Assembly (NCBI GenBank): GCA_022538095.1
Contig: JAKYXN010000025.1
Location: 1-64,000 of the forward strand
Reading direction: 5' to 3'
DNA: 64,000 nt
Origin: Puniceicoccaceae bacterium K14
GTDB lineage: Bacteria > Verrucomicrobiota > Verrucomicrobiia > Opitutales > Opitutaceae
The notes beneath the pieces are model-generated. The model was given only the letters and a program-made list of their open reading frames with translations, ran no database searches and had not been told where the DNA came from. Position numbers and translations under genes: made by a program. This document shows positions 54,208 through 62,153 of the stretch, one piece after another (within the stretch, counting starts at the first letter, position 1; each line of letters starts with the position of its first letter).

Positions 54208-57162
54208 ATGGCTACTTTACACGTATGGAAAAACAGTCCTGCCCCCAACGCCAATAGACGATTTCCAACAAAACTCTCAGCGGCACATACCATAGGAGCC
54301 GCTTTAGCTATCGCTCGCGCTGGCGAAACGATCATCGTCCACGGGGACTGCGGAGCAAACCGATGCAAGTATAAAGAAAACGTAGTAATCACGATACCAG
54401 GCTTAACCATGGCAGGGCGAGAATGGCCCATAATCGACGGAGGAGGCGCTGGGCGTACCGTTGATATCAATACAAACTCTCGAAGGATCGTCACTCTGGA
54501 CAGTTTCGAAATTCTGGGAGGAAAGACGCCAGCAAACGGAGCCGGAGTGAGAGTTCACGAATGCGCCGCCCATATTGTGCGAAACTGTATTCATCATAAC
54601 GAAGCGGATAAAGGGGGCGGTATCGCAGTCGAGCGCAAATCAAACCTCTTTCCCGTTACCATCGAAAACAACCATATACATCGCAACAAAGCCAAGTTCC
54701 ATGGAGGCGGGATCTTCCAATTAGGCGATTCCACAATACCCTCTGGAGTACCTCCTATTTTGATTACAGAGAACCTTATTCACCACAACCGCGGTGGCAC
54801 AGGAGGAGGAGGCTTCGTCCACGGGGGCGGCATAGGAATATTCCGTGACACATCCGTGATTCGGCACAACCACATCTACAAGAATCGCACCAATGGCGGA
54901 GAACACTACGGAGGAGGCGTCGCGGTTTTCAACGTAGATGAAAACCAAGGTCCGGCCCCATTCGCATATTTGTTCGGACTATCTTGGAGTTCCATAGCCA
55001 TCTCCCAAGCGCTCTTGGAACACAACCTAATAGAAGAAAACACTTCACACGATGGCGGCGGCGTAAGCGGACTCTGGGCCGCTAGTCTTGTCTACAAGCG
55101 AAACACTATCCGCAAGAACACCTCAACCGACGATGCCGGCGGCATCTACGGCTCAGTAGTCGCTCATCATCGTTTGGAAGAAGGCAATCTAATCGACAAC
55201 AACTCAACGCGCGAATTCGGAGGCGGCCTCCATTTAACCTGCAGCAGCCGCTTGGAAATCACAGCCGGCAACATCATTTCAAACAACAGCGCAAGCAGAG
55301 AATCCGGAGGAGGCATTTCCATTCGTAATGGCGAATTGAATATCAATGGACCAGCGCTCATCCAAGGAAACACCTGCAAAGGCAAAGGAGGAGGCATTTA
55401 CGTATGGACCATGAACCTCCCCACAAGCTTCAGCTTCGCCAGCGTTGGTTTCCAATTGTGCGAGATGGACTCGGAAGCCATTGTCGACGGAGCCATCATC
55501 GAAGGCAACACATCCCAATTCGATGGCGGCGGCATGTGCGTTGAGAAAGCTCACTGGCTCACCCGAGTACGCTTAACTAAAGTCCTGAATTCCATATTCC
55601 GCAGCAACCGCTCGACAGCCACTCGATTCGCCGGATTAGCGATTCTCGCAGATGCTAATGCACGAAGTGGATTCACGCCCGTCGTCGAAGGAAACCTATT
55701 CGAAAACCATACAACGCCACGCCACGCCACCGCCGTCCTTGTCCGAGGTGTCGCTAACACAACCATCACTCCAAGATTCAATTCGAATCTCGTCCGAAGC
55801 AATGGCGCCGGCTTGGAACTCGGCTGGACCAAAGGAGGCATGGCCAAAGGCAATCACTTCCACGGACAAAGAGAATTTCAAATCCGATCCCGCAACAGCT
55901 CATTGGCAGCCTCAAGCAATGAACTCGATGGAAATGGCCAGACTTCAGTTGGTATCGAAAATCCAACTATTATCCCAGCCGGAAGGATGGACTTCATTTG
56001 GGGAGGCAATATCACCGGACATGCAAACTTCGGTGTCTGGAGTCCCATAGCCCGAAAAGACGCCATTGGAAACTGGTGGGGCAACGCTCAAGGTCCCAAA
56101 GTCCCCGGAGGGCAACAGCCAGCAGGAGCCGATACAGTATCGCCACGCGTGCAATGGAATCCCCCTAGCGGGGGAGCCGCCCAATTGCGACTCCCAACTG
56201 GACCCGTCATCGCTCCCCCCACTCCTACTCCACCACCTGCCGTTGGATTCAGCATGCCGAGCGAAGTGTACAAGGGACTAGACTGCGGCAGAGCCGGACC
56301 AGCAGGCGCCCCCGGAACCTACATTCCACCATCCGAAGACGAACGATCTCGCTTGGAGTCAGGACGTTCGAATTCAGGGAAAAAGATAGGATCAAGCAAA
56401 ACACAATACCTCGACAGGAACGGCGAACTTCATGAGGCCATGGCAAGTCCAGGAGGCGACCTCGTCCTAATTGACTCAGACGGAGCGGCCGAAGGTATAT
56501 TGACCGTCGAAGGCTATTGGTATCCCGCCACAAAATCGCTAGGTCGTTCCATCGAGAATGATCAAACCAGTGAGAGTGATCAAAATCCAAATACGATCGT
56601 ATTCGTAGAAAGAGCGAAAAACAGCTTAGAGGTCGCATTGCCCAAAGCCAGTTTTGTAGATCTCAAGGAAAAATTGCCAGCGCAGTGGCGTCTACTACAT
56701 ACAACATCCTGTTGTTCCAGCCCTAAAACAAAGCGTTCGAAATCGTCTGAAATCGAATGCCAGGTTGCCATAAGCTTTGCCGGATGGCCATTGCTTTTAG
56801 CCAAAGGGAAAAAGAACCAATCACTCGACCTCGCAGGGGTAAACGTATCCATAGATTCAAGTTTTCAGTCTGTCAAAATCAGCCAGCTTCCCAGCGATTG
56901 GTCCTTTACCTTACAACTTCCAATCGATGATGGATGGAATATGCCGCTAGAGCCAAACGCAGAAATAAAAACCTTCGTAAAGGAAGGAAAAAGAAAACCG
57001 CAGACACTTTCCCTTCCATTAACCTTGGGCAAAATCAAAGGCTCCAAAAAGATCAATATCCATCTCCTTAACGAAGGCGATGCCGATCACACACGCGTTC
57101 TGACCGTGGAAAATTTCAAAGGCGGAGAATTGAAAATTCTAAGAGAGATCGCCGAATCCTAA
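54208..57162 (+). CDS. giant right-handed beta-helix protein without signal peptide
   Basis: A 984-residue protein. From about residue 55 to 640 it is a chain of short strands and turns typical of a parallel beta-helix of the pectate-lyase superfamily: repeated GGGI, NHIHRN, NLIHHN, NTIRKN, NIISNN. GNWWGNAQGP near 625 is a motif common at the end of such domains. A Pro-rich linker (near 672-694) connects to an unrecognised C-terminal domain (700-984) with CxC-type pairs. There is no N-terminal signal peptide, so export must use another route or the protein is intracellular. It sits between TA pairs, and its role is unknown. Confidence 0.82.
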   Translation: MATLHVWKNSPAPNANRRFPTKLSAAHTIGAALAIARAGETIIVHGDCGANRCKYKENVVITIPGLTMAGREWPIIDGGGAGRTVDINTNSRRIVTLDSFEILGGKTPANGAGVRVHECAAHIVRNCIHHNEADKGGGIAVERKSNLFPVTIENNHIHRNKAKFHGGGIFQLGDSTIPSGVPPILITENLIHHNRGGTGGGGFVHGGGIGIFRDTSVIRHNHIYKNRTNGGEHYGGGVAVFNVDENQGPAPFAYLFGLSWSSIAISQALLEHNLIEENTSHDGGGVSGLWAASLVYKRNTIRKNTSTDDAGGIYGSVVAHHRLEEGNLIDNNSTREFGGGLHLTCSSRLEITAGNIISNNSASRESGGGISIRNGELNINGPALIQGNTCKGKGGGIYVWTMNLPTSFSFASVGFQLCEMDSEAIVDGAIIEGNTSQFDGGGMCVEKAHWLTRVRLTKVLNSIFRSNRSTATRFAGLAILADANARSGFTPVVEGNLFENHTTPRHATAVLVRGVANTTITPRFNSNLVRSNGAGLELGWTKGGMAKGNHFHGQREFQIRSRNSSLAASSNELDGNGQTSVGIENPTIIPAGRMDFIWGGNITGHANFGVWSPIARKDAIGNWWGNAQGPKVPGGQQPAGADTVSPRVQWNPPSGGAAQLRLPTGPVIAPPTPTPPPAVGFSMPSEVYKGLDCGRAGPAGAPGTYIPPSEDERSRLESGRSNSGKKIGSSKTQYLDRNGELHEAMASPGGDLVLIDSDGAAEGILTVEGYWYPATKSLGRSIENDQTSESDQNPNTIVFVERAKNSLEVALPKASFVDLKEKLPAQWRLLHTTSCCSSPKTKRSKSSEIECQVAISFAGWPLLLAKGKKNQSLDLAGVNVSIDSSFQSVKISQLPSDWSFTLQLPIDDGWNMPLEPNAEIKTFVKEGKRKPQTLSLPLTLGKIKGSKKINIHLLNEGDADHTRVLTVENFKGGELKILREIAES

Positions 57163-57619
57163 AAGTCCCCAGTTCCACATAGCCCACCAGGCTTTGCCTG
57201 GTAGGTTGATAAACTGTAGGGTTTTAGGAGGGTAGCTACAAAACAACCACCAATCGACGCGACTATAGACTAGTAGAGTAATCCTGTTGGGCGAATTTTC
57301 GCGGCGTAGCTCCGCTGGAGCCTAGACGGACAACCCATCCTGTTGTCGCTGAAAACGACTCCTCAAAAAAAACCGATACACCATTGGATAAGATCGCTTC
57401 CATGATCGCTCGTTCCTCGCAGCAGGTTTCTAATTCCAGAAACTAAAAAAGAAAACCTGTCGTCGCAAAGCGACACCTGTGTCTCCGCAGGAGACCCTGA
57501 CAAAGCCCCAAAACCAGCCACTGCCCAAACTGATAGCTTGGACCCTCCTCACCAGTCACTACTCACTCCTTTGCCGCCCTTTCCTATTCACCCTTCACTT
57601 TTCAGACTTCACAATTTTT
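57163..57619. other. gene-free stretch with hairpins before hipB
   Basis: Contains CCAGGC-TTT-GCCTGG (about 57188-57202), TGTAG ... CTACA near 57214-57240, a stem TAGCTCC-GCT-GGAGCCTA near 57306-57323, and ATCCTGTTG twice. None has a T-run. An open frame from 57479 runs in frame into hipB, but the start chosen at 57689 is preferred. No coding gene is seen. Confidence 0.5.
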
Positions 57620-57693
57620 ACACCCGTTCGGATATCAAAACGCTTGACACCCGATCAGATGTCAACATCAACTTACACCCGATCGGATATGAA
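57620..57693 (+). promoter_or_regulatory. three spaced hipBA operators
   Basis: Three 19-base copies of ACACCCGATCGGATATCAA (with small changes) begin at 57620, 57647 and 57675, a spacing of 27-28 bases. Each is nearly palindromic around CGATCG, with a GGATAT half-site like the GGATA half-sites of E. coli HipB operators. A TTGACA at 57644-57649 overlaps the second copy, and the third covers the ATG at 57689. Autorepression by HipB is inferred. Confidence 0.75.
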
Positions 57694-57979
57694 AAACAAA
57701 GAACCAATAAGAATTTCAAGCAGCAAAGACTTTGGGAAGGTATTGGCAAGGGCTCGCAAAAGCCAAGGACTCTCGCAGCGCGAAGTCGCTACCAGACTAG
57801 GCGTGACCCAGAAATGGATTTCTTCCATCGAACAAGGCAAGTCAAGAGCCTGGATAGACAAAGTCCTCGAACTCGCCCACTTCCTAGGTATCCAAATTCA
57901 CGCGACAGATGCGACCAAAAAGATACCAATCACTACAGACGAGCCAAGTGTCGATGATCTCCTGAGCAATGAAGACTAA
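57689..57979 (+). CDS. hipB: HipB-like antitoxin
   Basis: The short protein from ATG 57689 (MKNKEPIRISSSKDFGKV) has 96 residues, near the 88 of E. coli HipB. The helix-turn-helix covers LARARKSQGLSQREVATRL then GVTQKWISSIEQGKS. Earlier in-frame starts (ATG 57659, GTG 57479) add extra N-terminal residues, and the first would lie between operators two and three. It binds the operators at its own start and the HipA kinase. It overlaps hipA by 11 bases, so the two are translationally coupled. Confidence 0.88.
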   Translation: MKNKEPIRISSSKDFGKVLARARKSQGLSQREVATRLGVTQKWISSIEQGKSRAWIDKVLELAHFLGIQIHATDATKKIPITTDEPSVDDLLSNED

Positions 57980-59234
57980 ACAGGAAAACGAGCCCCTTTT
58001 CGTCTACCTTAACGACTCGCGAATCGGCACCCTCTCCCGACTCAAAGGCGGAAAGCTACAGTTCGACTACTACGAGAACTACCTCAGCGAGTTGCCCTTA
58101 TCCTATTCAATGCCCTTAGCCGACCGTACCCACGGAGATTCCGTCGTTCGCCCCTTCCTCTGGAATCTTCTTCCAGACGATACACGATTGCTCGCGACCT
58201 GGGGTCGTCAATTTCACATAGACCCCAGTAACTGCTTCGCTCTCCTACGAGAAATCGGTGAAGACTGTGCCGGCGCGGTTAGATTTGTAACACCCGAACG
58301 CGACAGCGAAATCACCCAAGGCGGTCTCCACCCTATATCCGAAGAAGAAATTGGTCAACGACTCGCCCAACTAGAACGCGATCCCAGCGCCTCCCGCAGC
58401 CCCTCGGACCCTGGCCGCTTCTCACTCGCAGGAGCTCAACCCAAAATCGCTCTGAGATTCGAAAATGGCAACTGGCACATTCCTTGGGGCAATGAACCGA
58501 CGACTCACATCCTAAAACCACCTCGAAACGACCTAACTGGCCTCGCAGAAAACGAACACTTTTGCCTAAACCTAGCATCCGCCCTCGGCATGCGAGCCGC
58601 TAAAACAAGCGTCCAATCATTCGCTAACAAAAAGGCAATCGTAGTCAAACGCTTTGACCGCCTACGCAGTAAAAACAAGCTCCTCCGAATCCACCAAGAA
58701 GATATGTGCCAAGCGCTCGCCATTGGTCCCGAACGGAAATACGAAAACGAAGGGGGTCCCGGTATCATCGACCTAATGGGGATCGTATCCGGATCCTTCC
58801 GACGCCTCGAAGATCGAGATGCCTTTATAGACGCCATTCTTTTCAACTACCTAATACTCGGAACCGACGCGCACACCAAAAACTACTCCATTCAGCACAC
58901 GCCACAAGGCTTTATACTCGCTCCACTTTACGACATTGCCAGCTTCGCTCCCTACGCCAAGTCCCCAAAAGACGAACGCCTCGCCATGCGAATAGACCGC
59001 TATTACAAAGTAGCGCAAATCCAACGACGCCACTTCGAGCGCATGGCAAAATCCTGCAACTATCCCATAAAAAAACTCTTAAAACGCTTAGAACGCCTCG
59101 CAATCGAAATTCCGAAAAACAGCATCAACGTTGCCCAAGCCTCAATACAAGACGGGCTCGACAACCCCTTCCTAGACTCTCTAGTCACTCACCTCACCAC
59201 CCGCTCAAAAGCAGCCCTCAAGCTTCTAAAGTAA
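57969..59234 (+). CDS. hipA: HipA-like serine/threonine kinase toxin
   Basis: A 421-residue HipA family kinase. The N-terminal subdomain starts LFVYLNDSRIGTLSRLKGGK. The P-loop region has FSLAGAQPK with Ser152, equivalent to the autophosphorylated Ser150 of E. coli HipA. THILKP and VVKRFDR give the ATP-binding Lys positions, and HQEDMCQ, GTDAHTKN (Asp near 299) and LYDIAS (Asp near 322) are the catalytic and metal sites. E. coli HipA phosphorylates glutamyl-tRNA synthetase and induces persistence; the target here is unknown. It starts inside hipB with an 11-base overlap. Confidence 0.93.
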   Translation: MKTKQENEPLFVYLNDSRIGTLSRLKGGKLQFDYYENYLSELPLSYSMPLADRTHGDSVVRPFLWNLLPDDTRLLATWGRQFHIDPSNCFALLREIGEDCAGAVRFVTPERDSEITQGGLHPISEEEIGQRLAQLERDPSASRSPSDPGRFSLAGAQPKIALRFENGNWHIPWGNEPTTHILKPPRNDLTGLAENEHFCLNLASALGMRAAKTSVQSFANKKAIVVKRFDRLRSKNKLLRIHQEDMCQALAIGPERKYENEGGPGIIDLMGIVSGSFRRLEDRDAFIDAILFNYLILGTDAHTKNYSIQHTPQGFILAPLYDIASFAPYAKSPKDERLAMRIDRYYKVAQIQRRHFERMAKSCNYPIKKLLKRLERLAIEIPKNSINVAQASIQDGLDNPFLDSLVTHLTTRSKAALKLLK

Positions 59235-59261
59235 GCAATGGGGTCGCCCAAAAATAAGAAA

Positions 59262-59455
59262 TGGCCCAGACACCTGCCCCAGCTCCGCTGGGATCCTGCC
59301 CTCGGGAACCGAGGATCTAGCGACGAAGGAGCGATGTTAAATTTACAAAACATCTCGTTTAAAACTCCGCCCTTCAAGCTCACGATGTTAATCAGCTTAA
59401 GATTTCAGGCTAACGCGTCACCCCATTTCTCCATCCAACCACCCAACGAATAACC
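59262..59455 (+). repeat. mosaic intergenic repeat, copy A
   Basis: Bases 59309-59342 are an exact inverted copy of 61511-61544, and bases 59376-59455 are roughly 80% identical to 60920-60999. It starts with a CAGC-TCCG-CTGG type hairpin. It follows hipA by 27 bases. The rest of the gap to 59823 holds a weak hairpin near 59490-59506 and a 107-codon minus frame (59572-59895) that is not supported. Confidence 0.75.
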
Positions 59456-59823
59456 CGCTCACTCCAAATCCAAGCCGATCTTTCCATAATAAAAACTGCT
59501 GTTTTTTATTTGATGCTTATTTGATTCGTAGCGTGCGTTTTTCCATAAATCGCTACCAATCAACAACAACCTTATTTCATGGTTATTTGATCGGGGGGAC
59601 CCTGTAGGATCCAAACCCAAAAATCAAAGCTCCCAAAGGTTTGATAATCAAGGGGGTTACGTTTCTGCGAGTCGTGCGTGCCCACAAATAGACTCACAGA
59701 ATTTTGCCACTCTCGATCCGGATTTGGCTCGGGTAGTCGCAAGTTGGGATAAGCTTCCGTAAAATACGAAGAGCTCGATTGGCTCTTGAGATTGGGGGTA
59801 TCAGTGAATATGGGTTGATCTAC

Positions 59824-59845
59824 GATAGTATCATATGATACTATC
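59824..59845. promoter_or_regulatory. perfect 22-bp palindrome upstream of fic
   Basis: GATAGTATCAT (59824-59834) is followed immediately by its exact reverse complement ATGATACTATC (59835-59845). It ends six bases before the Fic ATG. The Fic protein has a C-terminal winged helix that could bind it. Confidence 0.75.
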
Positions 59846-59851
59846 ATCTTC

Positions 59852-60811
59852 ATGAATCCACCGTTCACAATTACGTCTAAAATTTTAGAAGACATAGGCC
59901 GGATCGAACGATTGATCGGACGGGTTGAGGGGCTTCATCAGCCCAAACCCCAGCCCCACCTTCGTAAATCGAACCGCGTTCGTACCGTTCAGGGTAGTCT
60001 TGCCATTGAAGGCAACACGCTAGATTTGGAGCAAGTCACAGCTTTGATCGAAGGGAAAGTCGTCATAGGTAAGAAGGAGGAAATTCAAGAAGTCCTTAAC
60101 GCTGTGAAGGTTTACGACAGCATTGAGCGGCTCGATCCGTATTCGATGAAGAATTTCTTGAAGAGCCACGGTGTCATGATGCGTGACTTGGCTGATCGGC
60201 CCGGAAAGCTCAGAAGCTCCAATGTCGGCATCATCAAAGGTTCAGTCGTTTCACATGTAGCTCCTCAGGCGGATCGATTGGACCCTCTTATGAAGGAGCT
60301 CTTCGCTTTCTTAAAAAATGGAGAGCATCATGCGCTGATCCGTGGCTGCGTATTTCACTACGAGCTAGAGTTTATTCACCCTTTTGTCGATGGCAATGGT
60401 CGAATCGGACGTTTCTGGCATAGCCTTCTGCTATATGATTATCATCCGGTATTTGAATACATTCCTGTCGAATCTTTGATCAAAGAAAATCAGAAGGAAT
60501 ATTACAAAGCTTTGGAGGCATCCGATCGTATTGGCAACTCAACGCCATTCGTCGAGTTTTCACTTTCTGTCATCCATCAGGCTCTAGCGGATTTCTTGGA
60601 TGTGTTGCAACCAGCTCCGTTCAGCCCCAAAAAGCGATTGGAGATCGCTCGCAGCCATTTTGGAGACAGGTCCTTTTCCCGAAAAGATTACATCAGACAT
60701 CTCAAGACGATATCTAGCGCAACAGCCAGTCGAGACCTCAAGTTAGGCGTGGAGCAGAAATTTCTGTCCAAAGAAGGAGCAAACGCTCAAACCAAGTACA
60801 GGTACATATGA
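59852..60811 (+). CDS. Fic family protein with inhibitory motif and winged-helix tail
   Basis: A 319-residue Fic protein, usually an AMP-transferase. The Fic motif is HPFVDGNGRIGR at about 176-187. An N-terminal SLAIEGN (about 50-56) matches the (S/T)xxxE(G/N) inhibitory helix of class II Fic proteins, so the protein probably restrains itself. The C-terminal KKRLEIARSHFGDRSFSRKDY then TASRDLKLG (about 268-305) resembles a winged helix for DNA binding. The ATG at 59852 lies six bases after a palindrome, which supports autoregulation. Target is unknown. No separate antitoxin gene is adjacent. Confidence 0.92.
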   Translation: MNPPFTITSKILEDIGRIERLIGRVEGLHQPKPQPHLRKSNRVRTVQGSLAIEGNTLDLEQVTALIEGKVVIGKKEEIQEVLNAVKVYDSIERLDPYSMKNFLKSHGVMMRDLADRPGKLRSSNVGIIKGSVVSHVAPQADRLDPLMKELFAFLKNGEHHALIRGCVFHYELEFIHPFVDGNGRIGRFWHSLLLYDYHPVFEYIPVESLIKENQKEYYKALEASDRIGNSTPFVEFSLSVIHQALADFLDVLQPAPFSPKKRLEIARSHFGDRSFSRKDYIRHLKTISSATASRDLKLGVEQKFLSKEGANAQTKYRYI

Positions 60812-60846
60812 GCCACATTCAAGGCTGTTAAAAACCTACCCCTGCT

Positions 60847-60999
60847 TCCTCCTTCGCAAAGGCTACGGCGAGACAAGCCGCTGGGATCATGCCCTAGCCC
60901 AGCGAGAATCCAGTGAGCAAAGCTCACGATGTAAATCAGCTTAAAATTTCAGGATAATTCGTCACTCTATTTCTCAATCCAACCACCAACAAACAAACC
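60847..60999 (+). repeat. mosaic intergenic repeat, copy B
   Basis: Part one (60847-60882) shares a block with the inverted copy C at 61543-61575. Part two (60920-60999) shares an 80-base segment with copy A at 59376-59455 at about 80% identity. It lies in the 308-base gap after fic, with no ORF. Confidence 0.75.
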
Positions 61000-61119
61000 A
61001 GTCGAAACCTAAGCAACTAAACACCAAAACTCTTGGCGACCCTTCCTCTCTAAAGTCGTCAGGTTTTGTCTTTATTTGCACCCCACCCCTCGTGCAATTC
61101 ACTCCTCACCATTCACAAT

Positions 61120-61413
61120 TCACTCTTCTCTCGCCCACCCCGGCAGCACATACCCTTGAAATCTCTTTTCCGCTGCCTCGTAACACCCACTGAGCACAGC
61201 AGCATCGTCGCTGCTCTCCATCACCGTATCCAAGCAAGCCCACAGGAACTCTGTCGGCGATAGGCCTGTTTTCCTCACTACAGTGAGAAAAGCGTCGCGT
61301 TCGCCATCGCTTAGAATTCGCAATGTTTCGTCGAATTGCTCCTCAAATGTCATTGCTCTCGGCACAGTTGAATACTCCCCCTTTAGCCCTGCGTAGCTCG
61401 GAAAGCGAAGCAT
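61120..61413 (-). CDS. small acidic hypothetical protein
   Basis: A 97-residue protein from ATG 61413 (MLRFPSYAGLKGEY). It is acidic and helical in its main part: MTFEEQFDETLRILSDGERD, GLSPTEFLWACLDTVMESSDD, and CYEAAEKRFQG. The second start, ATG 61353, gives 77 residues. A TTG four codons before the chosen ATG is also open. No family or signal peptide is recognised. It is the only minus-strand gene in the TA island and could be an orphan antitoxin or a small phage-type protein; that is not shown by motif. Codon use is ordinary. Confidence 0.5.
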   Translation of the reverse strand: MLRFPSYAGLKGEYSTVPRAMTFEEQFDETLRILSDGERDAFLTVVRKTGLSPTEFLWACLDTVMESSDDAAVLSGCYEAAEKRFQGYVLPGWAREE

Positions 61414-61510
61414 GGGTCGCCCCAATTAACACAAGACTCGAAACCAACAAAGATCGCAAATGGCTTTGAGACAGCTCAATTCCGATAACGCTTTTGATTG
61501 GTTTGTTCAT

Positions 61511-61600
61511 TTAACATCGCTCCTTCGTCGCTAGATCCTCGGCCTTGTCCCGCCGTGGCCTTGCGAAGGAGGACCCGAGGGCATGATCTGATCGGAGATC
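61511..61600 (-). repeat. mosaic intergenic repeat, copy C (inverted)
   Basis: Bases 61511-61544 are the exact inverse of 59309-59342, and 61543-61575 matches part of copy B in inverted orientation. Inner arms CTCCTTCG (about 61522) and CGAAGGAG (about 61566) make a long imperfect hairpin. It lies between the small acidic gene (minus) and the XRE gene (plus). Confidence 0.75.
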
Positions 61601-61668
61601 AGGCAGGTTTTGAATTCCACCTTCCGACATACGGTAAATTTGTGATTTTCAAGATTAATACCGAACAA

Positions 61669-61732
61669 CCTTAACTAGTAGTTTATTAAGTCAATCCTTA
61701 ACTACTGGTAAAGTCTAGTCAGACATGACTAG
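61669..61732 (+). promoter_or_regulatory. direct and inverted repeats in the XRE controller promoter
   Basis: CCTTAACTA occurs at 61669-61677 and 61696-61704, 27 bases apart. CTAGTC (61715-61720) and GACTAG (61727-61732) form an inverted repeat that spans the ATG at 61725. TTAAGT (61686) and TAAAGT (61709) 17 bases apart could be weak -35/-10 boxes. The pattern resembles C-boxes for controller-protein autoregulation in restriction-modification systems. Confidence 0.5.
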
Positions 61733-61982
61733 CCAAAAGAAAAGCAACACCCACCTCAAAAAGCAGAATGATTTTTACCGAGCCATCGGCCTCGCAATTC
61801 GCCAGAATCGAGATAAGATTGGAATGACAGCCGAACAACTTGCCGAGAAAGCCGATTTCTCCACCACCTACATCCACCTTATCGAAAACGCTCACCGTAA
61901 AGTTCCTTTGTATACTCTCCACGAACTTGCCCTAGCAATGGATACAACAGCATCCGATTTAATAGCAGACGCTGGCTTCTAA
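61725..61982 (+). CDS. XRE-family regulator, probable restriction-modification controller
   Basis: An 85-residue helix-turn-helix protein: LAIRQNRDKIGMTAEQLAEK, ADFSTTYIHLIENAHRKVP, LYTLHELALAMDTTASDLI. It has the length and layout of C (controller) proteins of type II restriction systems, which autoregulate the methyltransferase and nuclease genes. It precedes the Dcm gene by 171 bases on the same strand. Its own start is surrounded by inverted and direct repeats. Controller identity is from position and size. A plain XRE repressor is the alternative. Confidence 0.85.
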   Translation: MTSQKKSNTHLKKQNDFYRAIGLAIRQNRDKIGMTAEQLAEKADFSTTYIHLIENAHRKVPLYTLHELALAMDTTASDLIADAGF

Positions 61983-62074
61983 ATCACCAAGTATTTCAAA
62001 TTACACGTGCCTCCACAATCTATCAGGATTCTAATCATCCGCATAATTTCCTTGTTGAAATTAGTTTTCTAAGT

Positions 62075-62093
62075 AAAAACCTTTAAGGTTTTT
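62075..62093 (+). terminator. palindromic hairpin between XRE and Dcm genes
   Basis: AAAAACCTT (62075-62083) and AAGGTTTTT (62085-62093) surround a single T. It may be a weak terminator for the XRE gene or an operator for the methyltransferase operon. It lies 61 bases upstream of the Dcm ATG. Confidence 0.5.
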
Positions 62094-62153
62094 AATAAAA
62101 ACGATGGGAAGCGGTCATAAAAATGGCACTCCCATAAAATACGTTCCTATTCA

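Noticed and set aside
57270-57380. Possible integron attC-like site (GTTGGGC and ACAACCC with a central hairpin)
   Set aside because: The conserved heptamers face the wrong way for attC, and no integrase gene is seen.
59572-59895. 107-codon minus frame overlapping the Fic start
   Set aside because: It spans the operator palindrome and the beginning of fic; no motif or start context.
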